The translations under genes were made by a program, and so were the position numbers. Positions 11,328 through 20,270 of a DNA stretch of 64,000 nt are shown here, in pieces. The notes beneath the pieces were generated by a model. It did no database searches. It was not told where the DNA came from and saw only the letters and a program-made list of their open reading frames with translations. Where the stretch lies: NCBI RefSeq assembly GCF_004135605.1, contig NZ_SDPT01000003.1, positions 124,001 through 188,000 of the forward strand, written 5' to 3'. The stretch's first letter is position 1. Each line of letters opens with the position of its first letter. This DNA is from Sphingomonas desiccabilis. Its GTDB lineage: Bacteria; Pseudomonadota; Alphaproteobacteria; Sphingomonadales; Sphingomonadaceae.

Positions 11328-12250
11328 TCGCCGGCGAACAGCCGCCGCACGCTGTCGGGCGCGCGGGCGAGCAGGTCCTGCGCCAGGGCGGGGGCGAGCC
11401 CGATGTCCCCGACGGAGCCCTCGGCGGAGCCACCGACGTGCGCGCTGCCGTCCTGTGCATAGAGTTCCGCGCGAAGCGTCAGGCGGTTGCCCGTGATCGT
11501 GGCAAGCGCGGCGACGGGGGAACGGCAGTCGGCGCCAAGTGCCTCCAGCAGCGCGCGCTCGGCCGACACGGCCGCGCGGGTGTCGGCGTGGCCGATGGCG
11601 CCGACGAGTTCGCGTGCACGCGCATCCTCGGCCCGTACCTCGATGCCGACCGCGCCTTGCGACGGGGCGGGAAGCATCACGTCGAGCGGCACCGGGGTGC
11701 CCACGTCTTCGCGGCCCAGCCGCACCAGCCCGGCCGAGGCGAGCAGGGTCGCGTCCACCTCCCCTGCGGCGAGCTTGGCAAGGCGCGTCTCGACGTTTCC
11801 GCGGAACAGCACGATCTTCGCATCCGGACGGTGGCGGAGCACCTGGGCGGCGCGGCGCGGCGAGCTGGTGCCGACCACGGCGCCCTGCGGCAGCTCTGCC
11901 AGCGCCGCGACGCCGAGGATGCGGTCGCGAACATCAGCGCGGGGCAGCATCGCGGCGATGGCGATGCGGGTCGGGCGGATCGTCTCGACGTCCTTCATCG
12001 AGTGGACGGCGGCATCGATCTCGTCCTCCAGGAGCGCGCGGTCGAGCTCCTTGGTCCACAGCGCCTTGCCGCCGATTTCGGCGAGCGCGCGATCCTGCAC
12101 GCGGTCGCCGGTGGTGCGGATCGGCACGATCGCGATCCGGTCGGGCGACCAGCCATGGGCGGCGGCGAGCGCGTCGCGGGTCATGTGCGCCTGCGCCATC
12201 GCCAGCGGCGAGCCGCGCGTGCCGAGACGAAAGAGGGGAGCGGTGTCCAT
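11324..12250 (-). CDS. hemC: Porphobilinogen deaminase (hydroxymethylbilane synthase)
   Basis: It polymerises four porphobilinogens into hydroxymethylbilane. The 308 residues open with RLGTRGSPLAMAQ and carry VHSMKDVET, VGTSSPRRAAQ, LFRGNVETRL and LPAPSQGAVGIE. Cys242 in LGADCRSP is the expected anchor for the dipyrromethane cofactor. The start at 12250 (MDTAPLFRLG) gives the normal family length; the open frame continues upstream but would run into tsaD. It heads the leftward hemC-hemD-mitofilin operon and is divergent from tsaD. Confidence 0.96.
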   Translation of the reverse strand: MDTAPLFRLGTRGSPLAMAQAHMTRDALAAAHGWSPDRIAIVPIRTTGDRVQDRALAEIGGKALWTKELDRALLEDEIDAAVHSMKDVETIRPTRIAIAAMLPRADVRDRILGVAALAELPQGAVVGTSSPRRAAQVLRHRPDAKIVLFRGNVETRLAKLAAGEVDATLLASAGLVRLGREDVGTPVPLDVMLPAPSQGAVGIEVRAEDARARELVGAIGHADTRAAVSAERALLEALGADCRSPVAALATITGNRLTLRAELYAQDGSAHVGGSAEGSVGDIGLAPALAQDLLARAPDSVRRLFAGE

Positions 12251-12276
12251 GTTTGCGGGGTAGGCAAGCAGCCGGG

Positions 12277-12303
12277 CTTCGACAAGCCGCCCCTTCGACA
12301 AGC
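12277..12303. repeat. Short direct repeat in the hemC/tsaD divergent gap
   Basis: CTTCGACAAGC occurs at 12277-12287 and again at 12293-12303, 16 bp apart. It resembles one arm of the family D repeats (CTCGACAAGCTTGAGG at 54541). It may be a remnant of such an element, or two copies of a binding site between the divergent genes. Confidence 0.6.
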
Positions 12304-12329
12304 TTCCTCCGAGCGGATAGAAGCGGGCC

Positions 12330-13370
12330 ATGTCTGCCCCCCTGATCCTCGGGCTCGAATCGAGCTGCGACGAGACCGCTGCCGCGCTGGTCCGCGGCGA
12401 CCGCACCATTTTGTCGCACAAGCTCGCCGGCCAGGAGGCGCATCACGCGCCGTTCGGCGGGGTGGTGCCGGAGATCGCCGCGCGCGCCCATGTCGAGGTG
12501 CTGGGGCCGCTGGTGGAGGCGGCGCTGGCGGATGCAGGCGTGAAGCTGGGCGAGGTCGACGCGATCGCCGCGACCGCAGGGCCGGGGCTGATCGGCGGGG
12601 TCATGGTCGGGCTGGTGACCGGCAAGGCGCTGGCGCTGTCGGCGGGCAAGCCGCTGGTCGCGGTCAACCATCTGGAGGGCCATGCGCTGAGCCCCCGGCT
12701 TGCCGATCCGGACCTCGCCTTCCCCTATCTGCTGCTGCTGGTGTCGGGCGGGCATTGTCAGCTGCTGCTGGTGGAGGGCGTCGGCGCCTATCGCCGGCTG
12801 GCGACCACCATCGACGATGCTGCGGGCGAGGCATTCGACAAGACCGCGAAGCTGCTCGGGCTCGGATTTCCCGGCGGGCCGGCGGTCGAGCGGGCGGCGG
12901 CCGATGGCGATCCTCGCGCGGTGCCGCTGCCGCGGCCGCTGGTCGGATCGGGCGAGCCGCATTTCTCGTTCGCGGGGCTGAAGAGCGCGGTGCTGCGCGC
13001 GCGCGATGCCGGCATCCATGCGACGCCCGACATCGCCGCCTCGTTCCAGCAGGCGGTGGTCGACTGCCTGGTCGATCGTACCCGCCGGGCGCTGGGACGC
13101 ATCGCGCCGCCGACCGCGCTGGTGGTGGCGGGCGGAGTCGCTGCCAATCGCGCGGTGCGGGGGGCGCTGGAGCAGGTCGCGGCCGAGCATCGCCTGCGCT
13201 TCGTGGCGCCGCCCTTGTGGCTGTGCACCGACAATGCGGCGATGATCGCCTGGGCCGGTGCCGAGCGGTTCCAGGCGGGGCTTACCGACGCGCTCGACGT
13301 GCCGGCGCGGGCGCGCTGGCCGCTGGATCCGGAAGGCGAGCGCGTGCGTGGCGCGGGGGTGAAGGCATGA
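12330..13370 (+). CDS. tsaD: tRNA threonylcarbamoyladenosine transferase subunit
   Basis: Catalytic ASKHA-fold subunit of the TsaBDE machinery that puts t6A on position 37 of ANN-decoding tRNAs in the cytoplasm. The 346 residues start with [16 protein letters not shown]. The metal-binding His114 and His118 lie in [11 protein letters not shown]. Further marks are [28 protein letters not shown] and [12 protein letters not shown]. It overlaps gpsA by ATGA, so the two are coupled. tsaD divergent from hemC, followed by gpsA, is a familiar alphaproteobacterial order. Confidence 0.97.
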   Translation: MSAPLILGLESSCDETAAALVRGDRTILSHKLAGQEAHHAPFGGVVPEIAARAHVEVLGPLVEAALADAGVKLGEVDAIAATAGPGLIGGVMVGLVTGKALALSAGKPLVAVNHLEGHALSPRLADPDLAFPYLLLLVSGGHCQLLLVEGVGAYRRLATTIDDAAGEAFDKTAKLLGLGFPGGPAVERAAADGDPRAVPLPRPLVGSGEPHFSFAGLKSAVLRARDAGIHATPDIAASFQQAVVDCLVDRTRRALGRIAPPTALVVAGGVAANRAVRGALEQVAAEHRLRFVAPPLWLCTDNAAMIAWAGAERFQAGLTDALDVPARARWPLDPEGERVRGAGVKA

Positions 13371-14347
13371 GCGTGCTGGGTGTATTGGGGGGCGGTGCCT
13401 GGGGCACGGCGCTGGCGCAGGTGCTGGCGAGCGGCGGCCACTACGTACGGCTGTGGGTGCGCGAGCCGGAGGTGATCCAGGCGATCAACGGGACCCACGA
13501 AAATCCGCTGTTCCTCCCCGGCCGTACCCTGTCCGACCGCATCGAGGCGGTCGGGGACATCACCTGGGTGGCGGAGGCGGCGGCCGTGCTGGTGGTGACG
13601 CCGGCGCAGCACATGCGATCGGTTCTCGCCGACCTGCCGCGCCACGGCCAGCCGCTGATCCTGTGCTCCAAGGGGATCGAGGCGGGAAGCCTCAAGTTCC
13701 TGCACGAGGTGGCGCGCGAGGCCGTCGACGGATCGCCGGTTGCGGTGCTGTCCGGGCCGACCTTTGCGCATGAGGTCGCGGCGGGGCTGCCCACCGCCGT
13801 CACGCTGGCGGCGGAGGATGCCGCGCTCGCCCACCGCCTGGCGGCAACCATCGCGCAGCCGACGCTGCGCCCCTATGTCTCGACCGACGTGGTCGGCGCG
13901 GAGGTGGGCGGCGCGGTCAAGAACGTGCTGGCGATCGCGTGCGGCGTGGTCGAGGGCGCAGGGCTCGGCCAGAATGCGCGCGCGGCGGTGATCGCCCGCG
14001 GCTTTGCCGAGATGACCCGCTTCGGCCTGGCGCGCGGGGCGCGGGCGGAGACGCTGTCGGGGCTGTCGGGGCTGGGCGACCTGGTGCTGACCTGTTCGTC
14101 GACCAGCTCGCGCAACTTCTCGCTGGGCGTCGGGCTTGGGCAGGGCCGGCCGGCGGAGGATCTGCTCGCCGACCGGCGGACGGTGGCGGAGGGCGCGCAT
14201 ACCGCGCCCGTGCTGGCGCAAGCGGCGGCAGCCGCCGGGGTCGACATGCCAGTGACAGAAGCCGTGTGCCAGCTGCTCGCGGGCGCGGACGTCGGCCGGG
14301 TGGTCGAGGCGCTGCTCACCCGCCCGCTGCGGGAAGAAGGCTTCTGA
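13367..14347 (+). CDS. gpsA: NAD(P)-dependent glycerol-3-phosphate dehydrogenase
   Basis: It reduces dihydroxyacetone phosphate to sn-glycerol 3-phosphate for phospholipid synthesis. The 326 residues begin with the dinucleotide motif [13 protein letters not shown]. They also contain [23 protein letters not shown], the catalytic Lys region [27 protein letters not shown] and SRNFSLG. The ATG at 13367 overlaps the tsaD stop. The VOC gene starts 4 bp after its stop, so tsaD-gpsA-VOC probably form one transcript. Confidence 0.97.
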   Translation: MSVLGVLGGGAWGTALAQVLASGGHYVRLWVREPEVIQAINGTHENPLFLPGRTLSDRIEAVGDITWVAEAAAVLVVTPAQHMRSVLADLPRHGQPLILCSKGIEAGSLKFLHEVAREAVDGSPVAVLSGPTFAHEVAAGLPTAVTLAAEDAALAHRLAATIAQPTLRPYVSTDVVGAEVGGAVKNVLAIACGVVEGAGLGQNARAAVIARGFAEMTRFGLARGARAETLSGLSGLGDLVLTCSSTSSRNFSLGVGLGQGRPAEDLLADRRTVAEGAHTAPVLAQAAAAAGVDMPVTEAVCQLLAGADVGRVVEALLTRPLREEGF

Positions 14348-14351
14348 CGCG

Positions 14352-14774
14352 GTGCCGGAGGTGCCGCCCATCTCCGGCCTGCTCGAAACCGCGCTCTACG
14401 TCGCCGACATGGCGCGCGCGGCCGACTTCTTTCGCGAGGTGCTGAGATTGCGGCCGATGCTCACGGGCGAGCGGCTGACGGCGTTCGACGCCGGCCGCTC
14501 GGGCGTGCTGCTGCTGTTCCTGGCCGGAGCCTCGAGGGAGGACATGCCGGGTGCCGGCGGCGTGATCCCGGGCCATGACGGCAGCGGGCCGGTGCACATG
14601 GCGTTCGCGATTCCCGCCGGCAGCGAGGATGCGTGGCGGGCGCACCTCGCGGCGCACGATGTGGCGCTGCGCAGCGAAGTGGCGTGGCCGCGCGGCGGGC
14701 GCAGCCTCTATTTCGAGGACCCCGACGGGCACGTCCTGGAACTCGCCACGCCGGGTCTCTGGCCCAACTACTGA
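14352..14774 (+). CDS. VOC-family (glyoxalase/bleomycin-resistance fold) protein
   Basis: A small metalloprotein-fold member of the vicinal oxygen chelate superfamily, 140 residues from a GTG at 14352. Two beta-alpha-beta-beta-beta modules are apparent: ISGLLETALYVADMARAADFF at the N-terminus, then HMAFAIPAGSEDAW. The C-terminal SLYFEDPDGHVLELATPG is the usual VOC ending, with a metal-ligand type Glu. The substrate is unknown; family members include glyoxalases, dioxygenases and resistance proteins. An ATG at 14410 would cut off the first strand, so GTG is preferred. Confidence 0.88.
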   Translation: MPEVPPISGLLETALYVADMARAADFFREVLRLRPMLTGERLTAFDAGRSGVLLLFLAGASREDMPGAGGVIPGHDGSGPVHMAFAIPAGSEDAWRAHLAAHDVALRSEVAWPRGGRSLYFEDPDGHVLELATPGLWPNY

Positions 14775-14806
14775 CCGGCTCCGGCCGCGCGCCGGAGCCC
14801 CCGGGG

Positions 14807-15478
14807 TCAGTCGCTCTTCTTGGCAGCCTGGACGGCGGCAGCCGGGTCGACCGACGGCGCGCCCGACGCCGGGGTGGCGGCGTTCTCGAGGTCGGCGGTC
14901 GGCGCACCCTCGGCCACATTGGCCTCCGCCTGGGTAGCCGGCGCCTCGCCTGCGGCGGGTGCGGCCGGGAGCGGCAGGTTCGAGCCCTGGGAATTGAGGT
15001 AGGCGACGACGTTCGCGCGGTCCTGCGCGTTGCCGAGGCCGGCAAAGGTCATCTTGGTGCCCGGGGCATATTTACGTGGGGAGGTCAGCCAGGCGTCCAT
15101 CGCGTCGAAGTCCCAATTGCCGGGGACCGACTTCAGCGCGTCGGAATAGGCGAAGTTCGGCAGGTGGCCGTGCGGCTTGCCCACGACACCATAGAGGTTG
15201 GGACCGATGCCGTTGGCGCCGCCCTGGTTGATGGTGTGGCAGGCGGTACACTTCTTGAACACCTCGGCGCCCTTGGCCGGATCGGCCGAGGCGAGCAGCG
15301 TCGCGAACGGAACCGCGTCCGCACCGCCGGCGCCTTCGCCTTCCACCCCCTCGATCGGATAGCCCATCTTTTCCGGGCGCCCGCCTTCGAAAATCATGCC
15401 GCTGGCGACGGTCAGGCCCAAAGCAGCGGCCAGACCAGCCAAAGTCCAGCCAGCGATCGTGTTCATCCGATTGTCCAT
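14807..15478 (-). CDS. Membrane-anchored cytochrome c (c2/c552-like)
   Basis: A one-heme electron carrier facing the periplasm, probably between the bc1 complex and oxidases. The 223 residues start with a hydrophobic anchor (about 6-28). The heme site CTACH lies at 77-81 and the likely axial Met143 in GTKMTF. IGPNLYGVVGKPHG and DRANVVAYLNSQG complete the class I cytochrome c fold. After about residue 165 there is an Ala/Pro-rich, probably unstructured tail of about 55 residues. The start could be Met1 or Met5. Divergent from pheA. Confidence 0.92.
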   Translation of the reverse strand: MDNRMNTIAGWTLAGLAAALGLTVASGMIFEGGRPEKMGYPIEGVEGEGAGGADAVPFATLLASADPAKGAEVFKKCTACHTINQGGANGIGPNLYGVVGKPHGHLPNFAYSDALKSVPGNWDFDAMDAWLTSPRKYAPGTKMTFAGLGNAQDRANVVAYLNSQGSNLPLPAAPAAGEAPATQAEANVAEGAPTADLENAATPASGAPSVDPAAAVQAAKKSD

Positions 15479-15593
15479 GCCGCCGCCGATTTCTCGCTAA
15501 ACAAGGGAAGATTGTTACGCTTTACGTCGGTCTGCCCCTGCGTCGCAAGCAGGCCTTGCGTCGTTGACATCGCGCAACTAATCGCCTGCCCCC

Positions 15594-16484
15594 ATGCAGA
15601 GCTATGCCGCACCGGCGCGGGCCTTGGTCGCGCGCATGACCGAAGCGGCGCGCGCAGCCCCCGAACGCGCCGTCGCCTATCAGGGGGCACCGGGCGCGAA
15701 CTCCCATGTCGCCGCCAACCAGGCGCTGCCGGACGGGCTGCCGCTGCCGTGCTTCAGCTTTGCCGATGCGGTGGAGGCGGTGCTGAGCGGGGCGGCCGGT
15801 TGCGGGATCATCCCGATCGAGAATTCGCTGCACGGCCGTGTCGCCGACATGCATTTCCTGCTGCCCGAATCGGGCCTGGTGATCGTGGGCGAGCATTTCC
15901 TGCCGATCCGTCACACGCTGATGGGGGTGGGCCGGCTGGAGCAGGTGACGCAGGCGACCAGCCATGAACAGGCGCTGGGGCAGTGCCGCCGCTGGCTTGC
16001 GGATCGCGGGATCGCGCCGGTCGCGTATGCGGACACGGCCGGCGCGGCGGCGCTGGTGGCGGAAACCGGGGACCCGGGCCTGGCCGCGCTGGCGCCACCC
16101 GGGGCGGCCGGGCTCTACGGGCTCAACGTGCTCGCCAGCGACATCGCCGATGCTGCGCACAATACCACGCGCTTCGTGATCCTGGCGCGCGAGGCGCGGC
16201 GCGAGCGGGTCGAGGGGCCGGCGATGACCAGCCTGGTGTTCGAGGTGAAGAACGTGCCCGCAGCGCTGTTCAAGGCGCTCGGCGGCTTTGCGACCAACGG
16301 CGTCAACATGACCAAGCTGGAGAGCTACCAGCGCGACGCGAGCTTCACCGCGTCGGAGTTCTTCGCCGACATCGAGGGGCAGCCGGGCGACGTCGCCGTG
16401 GACCGTGCCCTCGACGAGCTGCGCTATCACAGCAAATGGGTGCGCCTGCTCGGCAGCTATCCCCGCGCCCGCGAGCGCGGCTGA
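15594..16484 (+). CDS. pheA: Prephenate dehydratase
   Basis: It converts prephenate to phenylpyruvate, the committed step to phenylalanine. The 296 residues hold a catalytic domain (about 20-195) with VAYQGAPGANSHVAA, GIIPIENSLHGRV and the catalytic motif NTTRFVIL. A C-terminal ACT domain follows (about 205-285; SLVFEVKNVPAALFKALGGF, NMTKLESYQ), where phenylalanine is expected to bind as feedback inhibitor. There is no fused chorismate mutase; a separate 93-residue mutase lies at 26950. The gene stands alone, divergent from the cytochrome c and convergent with nudC. Confidence 0.96.
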   Translation: MQSYAAPARALVARMTEAARAAPERAVAYQGAPGANSHVAANQALPDGLPLPCFSFADAVEAVLSGAAGCGIIPIENSLHGRVADMHFLLPESGLVIVGEHFLPIRHTLMGVGRLEQVTQATSHEQALGQCRRWLADRGIAPVAYADTAGAAALVAETGDPGLAALAPPGAAGLYGLNVLASDIADAAHNTTRFVILAREARRERVEGPAMTSLVFEVKNVPAALFKALGGFATNGVNMTKLESYQRDASFTASEFFADIEGQPGDVAVDRALDELRYHSKWVRLLGSYPRARERG

Positions 16485-16488
16485 CCGG

Positions 16489-17358
16489 CTAGGCCTGCGT
16501 GTCCAACCAATGGGCGAGCAGGCTGTAGGCGATGGCATAGTCCGGCGGGGCGTCGAACCGTGCACCCTCGGCTCGGGCGAGCGCAGCGGCGACCTCGTCG
16601 CGGGTCGCCCAGAAGGCGTCCTCCAGCTCGTCGGTATCCAGGCGGATGCGGTCGTCGAGCGCTTCGCCGATGCAGGCGAGCATCAGCTGCGAGGGGAAGG
16701 GCCAGGGCTGGCTGGCGACGTAGCGGACGGCGCCCACCGGGACGCCTGCCTCCTCCAGCACTTCGCGCCGGACGGCCTCTTCCAGCGATTCGCCCACCTC
16801 CACGAAGCCGGCGAGTGCCGAGTAGCGGCCGGGTGCCCAAGACGCCTGGCGGCCCAGGAGGACGCGGCCGTCGTATTCGGCGAGCATGATGACGACCGGG
16901 TCGGTTCGCGGGAAATGCTGCGCAGCACAGGCGGGGCAGCGACGCGCCCAGCCGGCGCGGAACGGTTCGGTCCCGGTGCCGCAATTGGCGCAGAAGCGGT
17001 GCCGTCGGTGCCAGTCGGCAAGGCTGCGTGCGGCCGCATAGGTGGCGGCGTCGGCAGCCGGCATGGCGGCGAGCGCTTCCATCAGGCCGGGCGAGCGGCT
17101 GACCGGCGATCCTTCCGCATCGAGCGCTGCGACGAAGCGCGGGACGCCGGCGTCATAGCCCAGAAATAGCGGCGCCACTTCGGCCGGAAGCGTGTCGAGT
17201 GCGTCCCAGACGATGCGGCCATGGGCGTCCACTTCCGGTTCCAGCGCGCGCAGGCGCAGCAGCCGGGCGCGCGGATCGGCGAGGGCGGCGGCGAGTGCCT
17301 CCGGATCGTCGCGCTCGCGATCGGCACGGTCGAGGGTGCCGCCGGTGAAGCCGATCAT
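16489..17358 (-). CDS. nudC: NAD(+) diphosphatase / RNA deNADding Nudix hydrolase
   Basis: It hydrolyses NAD(H) to NMN(H) and AMP, and in E. coli removes NAD caps from RNA. The 289 residues contain a four-Cys zinc ribbon (FCANCGTGTEPF...RCPACAAQ) and then the Nudix box GFVEVGESLEEAVRREVLEEAG. SQPWPFPSQLMLACIGEA downstream is the NudC-specific SQPWPFPxS motif. The start at 17358 overlaps the stop of the serine hydrolase gene (ATGA); it is last in the leftward mutY-hydrolase-nudC cluster. Confidence 0.96.
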   Translation of the reverse strand: MIGFTGGTLDRADRERDDPEALAAALADPRARLLRLRALEPEVDAHGRIVWDALDTLPAEVAPLFLGYDAGVPRFVAALDAEGSPVSRSPGLMEALAAMPAADAATYAAARSLADWHRRHRFCANCGTGTEPFRAGWARRCPACAAQHFPRTDPVVIMLAEYDGRVLLGRQASWAPGRYSALAGFVEVGESLEEAVRREVLEEAGVPVGAVRYVASQPWPFPSQLMLACIGEALDDRIRLDTDELEDAFWATRDEVAAALARAEGARFDAPPDYAIAYSLLAHWLDTQA

Positions 17359-18644
17359 CGCCGGAGGTCCGCGAGCACCGCCCGCGTCAGATCGGCGCGC
17401 AGCGGCCAGCGATCGGCGGGGAAGTAGTTCACCATCACGGTGCCGCGCAGCTGGTGGGCGGGATCGACGAAGGCGAGGGTGCCGGCGGCACCGCCCCAGC
17501 CGTAGGTGCCCTTGCCGAGTCCCCCGGGCGTATCCTCCAGATACACGGAGCCGCCGGCGCCGAAGCCCATCTTCGGCGCGTTGGTGCCGCCGGTGCTCGC
17601 GTCGACGCCCCCGAAGCGGACCCCGGCGGGGAGCAGGTCGGACATGGCGAGCGCCACCGTCTCCGGCTTCAGGACGCGCGTGCCGTCGAGCGTGCCGCGG
17701 TTCTGGAGCATGTGAAGGAAGCGATCATAGTCGCGCGCCGACATGACGAGGCCGGCGCCGCCATAGGGGAAGCTCGGCGGCCGCAGGAAGATCGAGGTCG
17801 CGGCGGGATCGAACGGCACCGCCCGGTCGCCCACGAAGACATAGTTGGTGGCGAGCCTTCCGGCCTGGTCGGCGGGAACCTGCCAGTAGGTGGAGGTCAT
17901 GCCGAGCGGGCCGAACATCCGCGTCTGGAGGAAGCGTTCGAACGGCATCCCGCTTGCGACCTCGATGACGCGGCCCATCAGGTCGAGGCTGACCGAATAG
18001 CTCCATGTGCTGCCCGGGTCGGCGATCAGCGGCAGGGTGGCGAGGCGGTCGGCGAACTCGGCGAGCGACTTCGGCCGCACGCGCGCCATCTCCGCCTCGA
18101 CCTTGGGGTTGATCGCGCCGGGGAGGATGCCGAGCCGCTCGTATTCGTGGAGCAGCGGCCCCTTGGTGACGATCGAATAGCCCAGGCCCGCGGTGTGGGT
18201 GAGCAGGTGGCGAATGGTGATCGGCCGCGCGGCGGGGCGGCTGGCAAGGCTGTGCTCGGGATCGGTCAGCACGCGCATCTTGGCGAAGGCGGGAAGGAAG
18301 TCCGACACCGGCTGGTCGAGCCGCATCTTGCCGTCCTCGATCAGCATCATCGCCGCCATCGCCGTGATCGGCTTCGTCATCGAATAGACGCGCCACAGAG
18401 AATCCGGCGTGACGGGAGCGCCGCCCTCGCTCAGCGTTCCCTTGGCCACGAAGCGGGTGTCGCCCGGGCCGCCGATCGCGACGGCGATTCCCGGCGCGCG
18501 GCCCTGAGCGACATAGCGGTCGGCGAGCGATTCGACGCTGGGGAGCGCGGCTGCCGGGCGGCTGGCCGCGACCTGGGCGCTTGCGACCGGCGGGGCGACC
18601 AGTGCCAGCGTCGCGATGCCTGCCATCCATGCCCGTGCCGTCAT
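17355..18644 (-). CDS. Secreted beta-lactamase-fold serine hydrolase
   Basis: A 429-residue protein with a signal peptide (MTARAWMAGIATLAL...ASA) and a class C beta-lactamase/esterase fold. The nucleophile motif is SMTK (Ser89-Lys92), inside WRVYSMTKPITAMAAMM. The expected Tyr motif appears as Y216-S-V218 rather than Y-x-N, and HLLTHTAGLGY is typical of the esterase EstB/penicillin-binding-like branch. Substrate unknown: ester, D-amino peptide or beta-lactam are all possible. It overlaps both neighbours by ATGA. The association with mutY and nudC suggests a shared transcript, not a shared function. Confidence 0.9.
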   Translation of the reverse strand: MTARAWMAGIATLALVAPPVASAQVAASRPAAALPSVESLADRYVAQGRAPGIAVAIGGPGDTRFVAKGTLSEGGAPVTPDSLWRVYSMTKPITAMAAMMLIEDGKMRLDQPVSDFLPAFAKMRVLTDPEHSLASRPAARPITIRHLLTHTAGLGYSIVTKGPLLHEYERLGILPGAINPKVEAEMARVRPKSLAEFADRLATLPLIADPGSTWSYSVSLDLMGRVIEVASGMPFERFLQTRMFGPLGMTSTYWQVPADQAGRLATNYVFVGDRAVPFDPAATSIFLRPPSFPYGGAGLVMSARDYDRFLHMLQNRGTLDGTRVLKPETVALAMSDLLPAGVRFGGVDASTGGTNAPKMGFGAGGSVYLEDTPGGLGKGTYGWGGAAGTLAFVDPAHQLRGTVMVNYFPADRWPLRADLTRAVLADLRR

Positions 18645-19684
18645 CGCAATCCCTCCATCAGCCGCTGTGCGCGGACGAACACCGTGGGCATGCCCGCTTC
18701 GTCGAGCGAGTCGATCGGCCACCATTCGCCGTCTGGTGCGGGCATGTGGGCCGGCAGCGTGGCTGCCGCAACCGTGCAGCTCAGGCGGAAGTGGGTGAAG
18801 CCATGAGCGACGGCACCCATCACCTGCCAGTCGGCGTCGACCGGTGCCTCGGCCATGCCGGGGGGCGTCTCCGCCCAGGGGCCGGTGGGCAGCGCGCGCA
18901 TGCCGCCGAGCAGCCCCTTGGCGGGACGGCGGACCAGCAGCACCCGAGCGTCGTGTTCGAGCCAGAAGAGCGTGCCGTGGCGCTGCGGCTTCTCACGCCT
19001 GGGCGCCTTGCGCGGAAAGGCTTCCGGGTGGCCGGTGGCAAAGCCGTCGCACTCGGTGCGTACCGGACAGAGCAGGCAGCGCGGCGTGCGCGGGGTGCAG
19101 ATGCCGGAGCCCAGATCCATCATCGCCTGGGCGAAGTCGCCGGCACGGGCATCGGGGGTGATCGATTCGGTGGCGGTGCGGATCGCGGGGCGACCGGCGG
19201 GGAGCGGCTGGGGGAGAGCGAACAGTCGTGCGACCACGCGCTCGACATTGGCGTCCACGACCACCGCGCGGCGGCCGAAGGCGATCGCTGCGATCGCGGC
19301 GGCGGTATAGGCGCCGAGACCGGGGAGGGCGCGCAGGCCCTCTTCGGTATCGGGAAGCATGCCGCCATGCTCGTTCGCCACGGCACGGGCGCAGGCGAGC
19401 AGGTTGCGGGCGCGGGCGTAGTAGCCGAGCCCTGCCCAGGCGGCCATCAGCTCGGCATCCTCGGCGGCGGCGAGGCTCGCGAAATCGGGCCAGCGGGCGA
19501 CGAATTTTTCGAAGTACGGGCGCACGGTCGCGACCTGGGTCTGCTGGAGCATCACCTCCGACAGCCAGACGCGATACGGGTCCGGCGCGGGGGTGCCGGG
19601 CGGCGCGCGCCACGGAAGACTGCGCGCATTGGCGTCGTACCAGTCGAGCAGGGCGGGAGCGATTGCAGAAAGGTTGGCGGGCAC
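18641..19684 (-). CDS. mutY: A/G-specific adenine DNA glycosylase
   Basis: It removes adenine mispaired with 8-oxoguanine. The 347 residues from a GTG at 19684 include EVMLQQTQVATV, the helix-hairpin-helix LPGLGAYTAAAI with the following catalytic Asp (VVVDANVERV), and four iron-sulfur Cys in the pattern C-x6-C-x2-C-x5-C (CTPRTPRCLLCPVRTEC). A C-terminal Nudix-like domain for 8-oxoG recognition follows. The frame is open to 19762, but that start would overlap dciA at 19713. The GTG gives an ordinary MutY N-terminus (ALLDWYDANARSLPWR), so I chose it. Confidence 0.95.
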   Translation of the reverse strand: MPANLSAIAPALLDWYDANARSLPWRAPPGTPAPDPYRVWLSEVMLQQTQVATVRPYFEKFVARWPDFASLAAAEDAELMAAWAGLGYYARARNLLACARAVANEHGGMLPDTEEGLRALPGLGAYTAAAIAAIAFGRRAVVVDANVERVVARLFALPQPLPAGRPAIRTATESITPDARAGDFAQAMMDLGSGICTPRTPRCLLCPVRTECDGFATGHPEAFPRKAPRREKPQRHGTLFWLEHDARVLLVRRPAKGLLGGMRALPTGPWAETPPGMAEAPVDADWQVMGAVAHGFTHFRLSCTVAAATLPAHMPAPDGEWWPIDSLDEAGMPTVFVRAQRLMEGLR

Positions 19685-19712
19685 CCCGCGCCTATGGCAT
19701 GGGTGGCCTGCG

Positions 19713-20270
19713 ATGACGACGCCCTCCAAAGCCCCCGCTGTTACCAAGGCCCGGCCTCCCAAGGAGGAGCCGAAGCGCCACGGCTATGCGCGCGCGGTGG
19801 CGGACCTGTTGCCGGACATCGGCCGGGCGGCGTTCCGCAAGTTCGGCTTCGTCCAGAGCGCGGTGGTGAGCCGCTGGCCCGAGATCGTCGGCGAACGCTA
19901 CGCTCGGGTGTCGGCCCCCGAATCGATCCGCTTCCCGCAGGGGCAGCGCGCCGACGGGGTGCTGACGCTGGTGGTGCACGGCGCGCACGTCACCATGATG
20001 CAGCACATCGGCCCCGAGATCGTCGAGCGGGTGAACCGCTTCTTCGGCTATGCCGCGGTCGGCCGGATCGCGTTCAAGCAGGGCGACGTGCGCCGCGCGC
20101 AGCGGGTGGCGCCGCCGCGGCCGCAGCCGACGCACGTGCCGGCCGAGCTGGGCGACAGCCTGCGCACCATCGCCGACCCGGAGCTGAAGGCGGTGCTTTC
20201 GGCGCTGGCCGCCGGCGTCGCGGCGCCGCCGACGCCGCTTTCGATTCCGGTTCTGGGAAAGGTTCGTTGA
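19713..20270 (+). CDS. dciA: DciA-like (DUF721) replication helicase loader protein
   Basis: A 185-residue DUF721 protein. DciA proteins bind the replicative helicase DnaB and help load it in bacteria lacking DnaC; that role is taken from the family. The domain covers about residues 30-115 (RAVADLLPDIGRAAFRKFGF, SRWPEIVGERYA, LTLVVHGAHVTMMQH). A Pro-rich linker and a short Ala/Leu-rich tail follow. It is divergent from mutY by 28 bp, and its stop overlaps the start of the first DsbA-like gene (TGATG). Confidence 0.88.
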   Translation: MTTPSKAPAVTKARPPKEEPKRHGYARAVADLLPDIGRAAFRKFGFVQSAVVSRWPEIVGERYARVSAPESIRFPQGQRADGVLTLVVHGAHVTMMQHIGPEIVERVNRFFGYAAVGRIAFKQGDVRRAQRVAPPRPQPTHVPAELGDSLRTIADPELKAVLSALAAGVAAPPTPLSIPVLGKVR

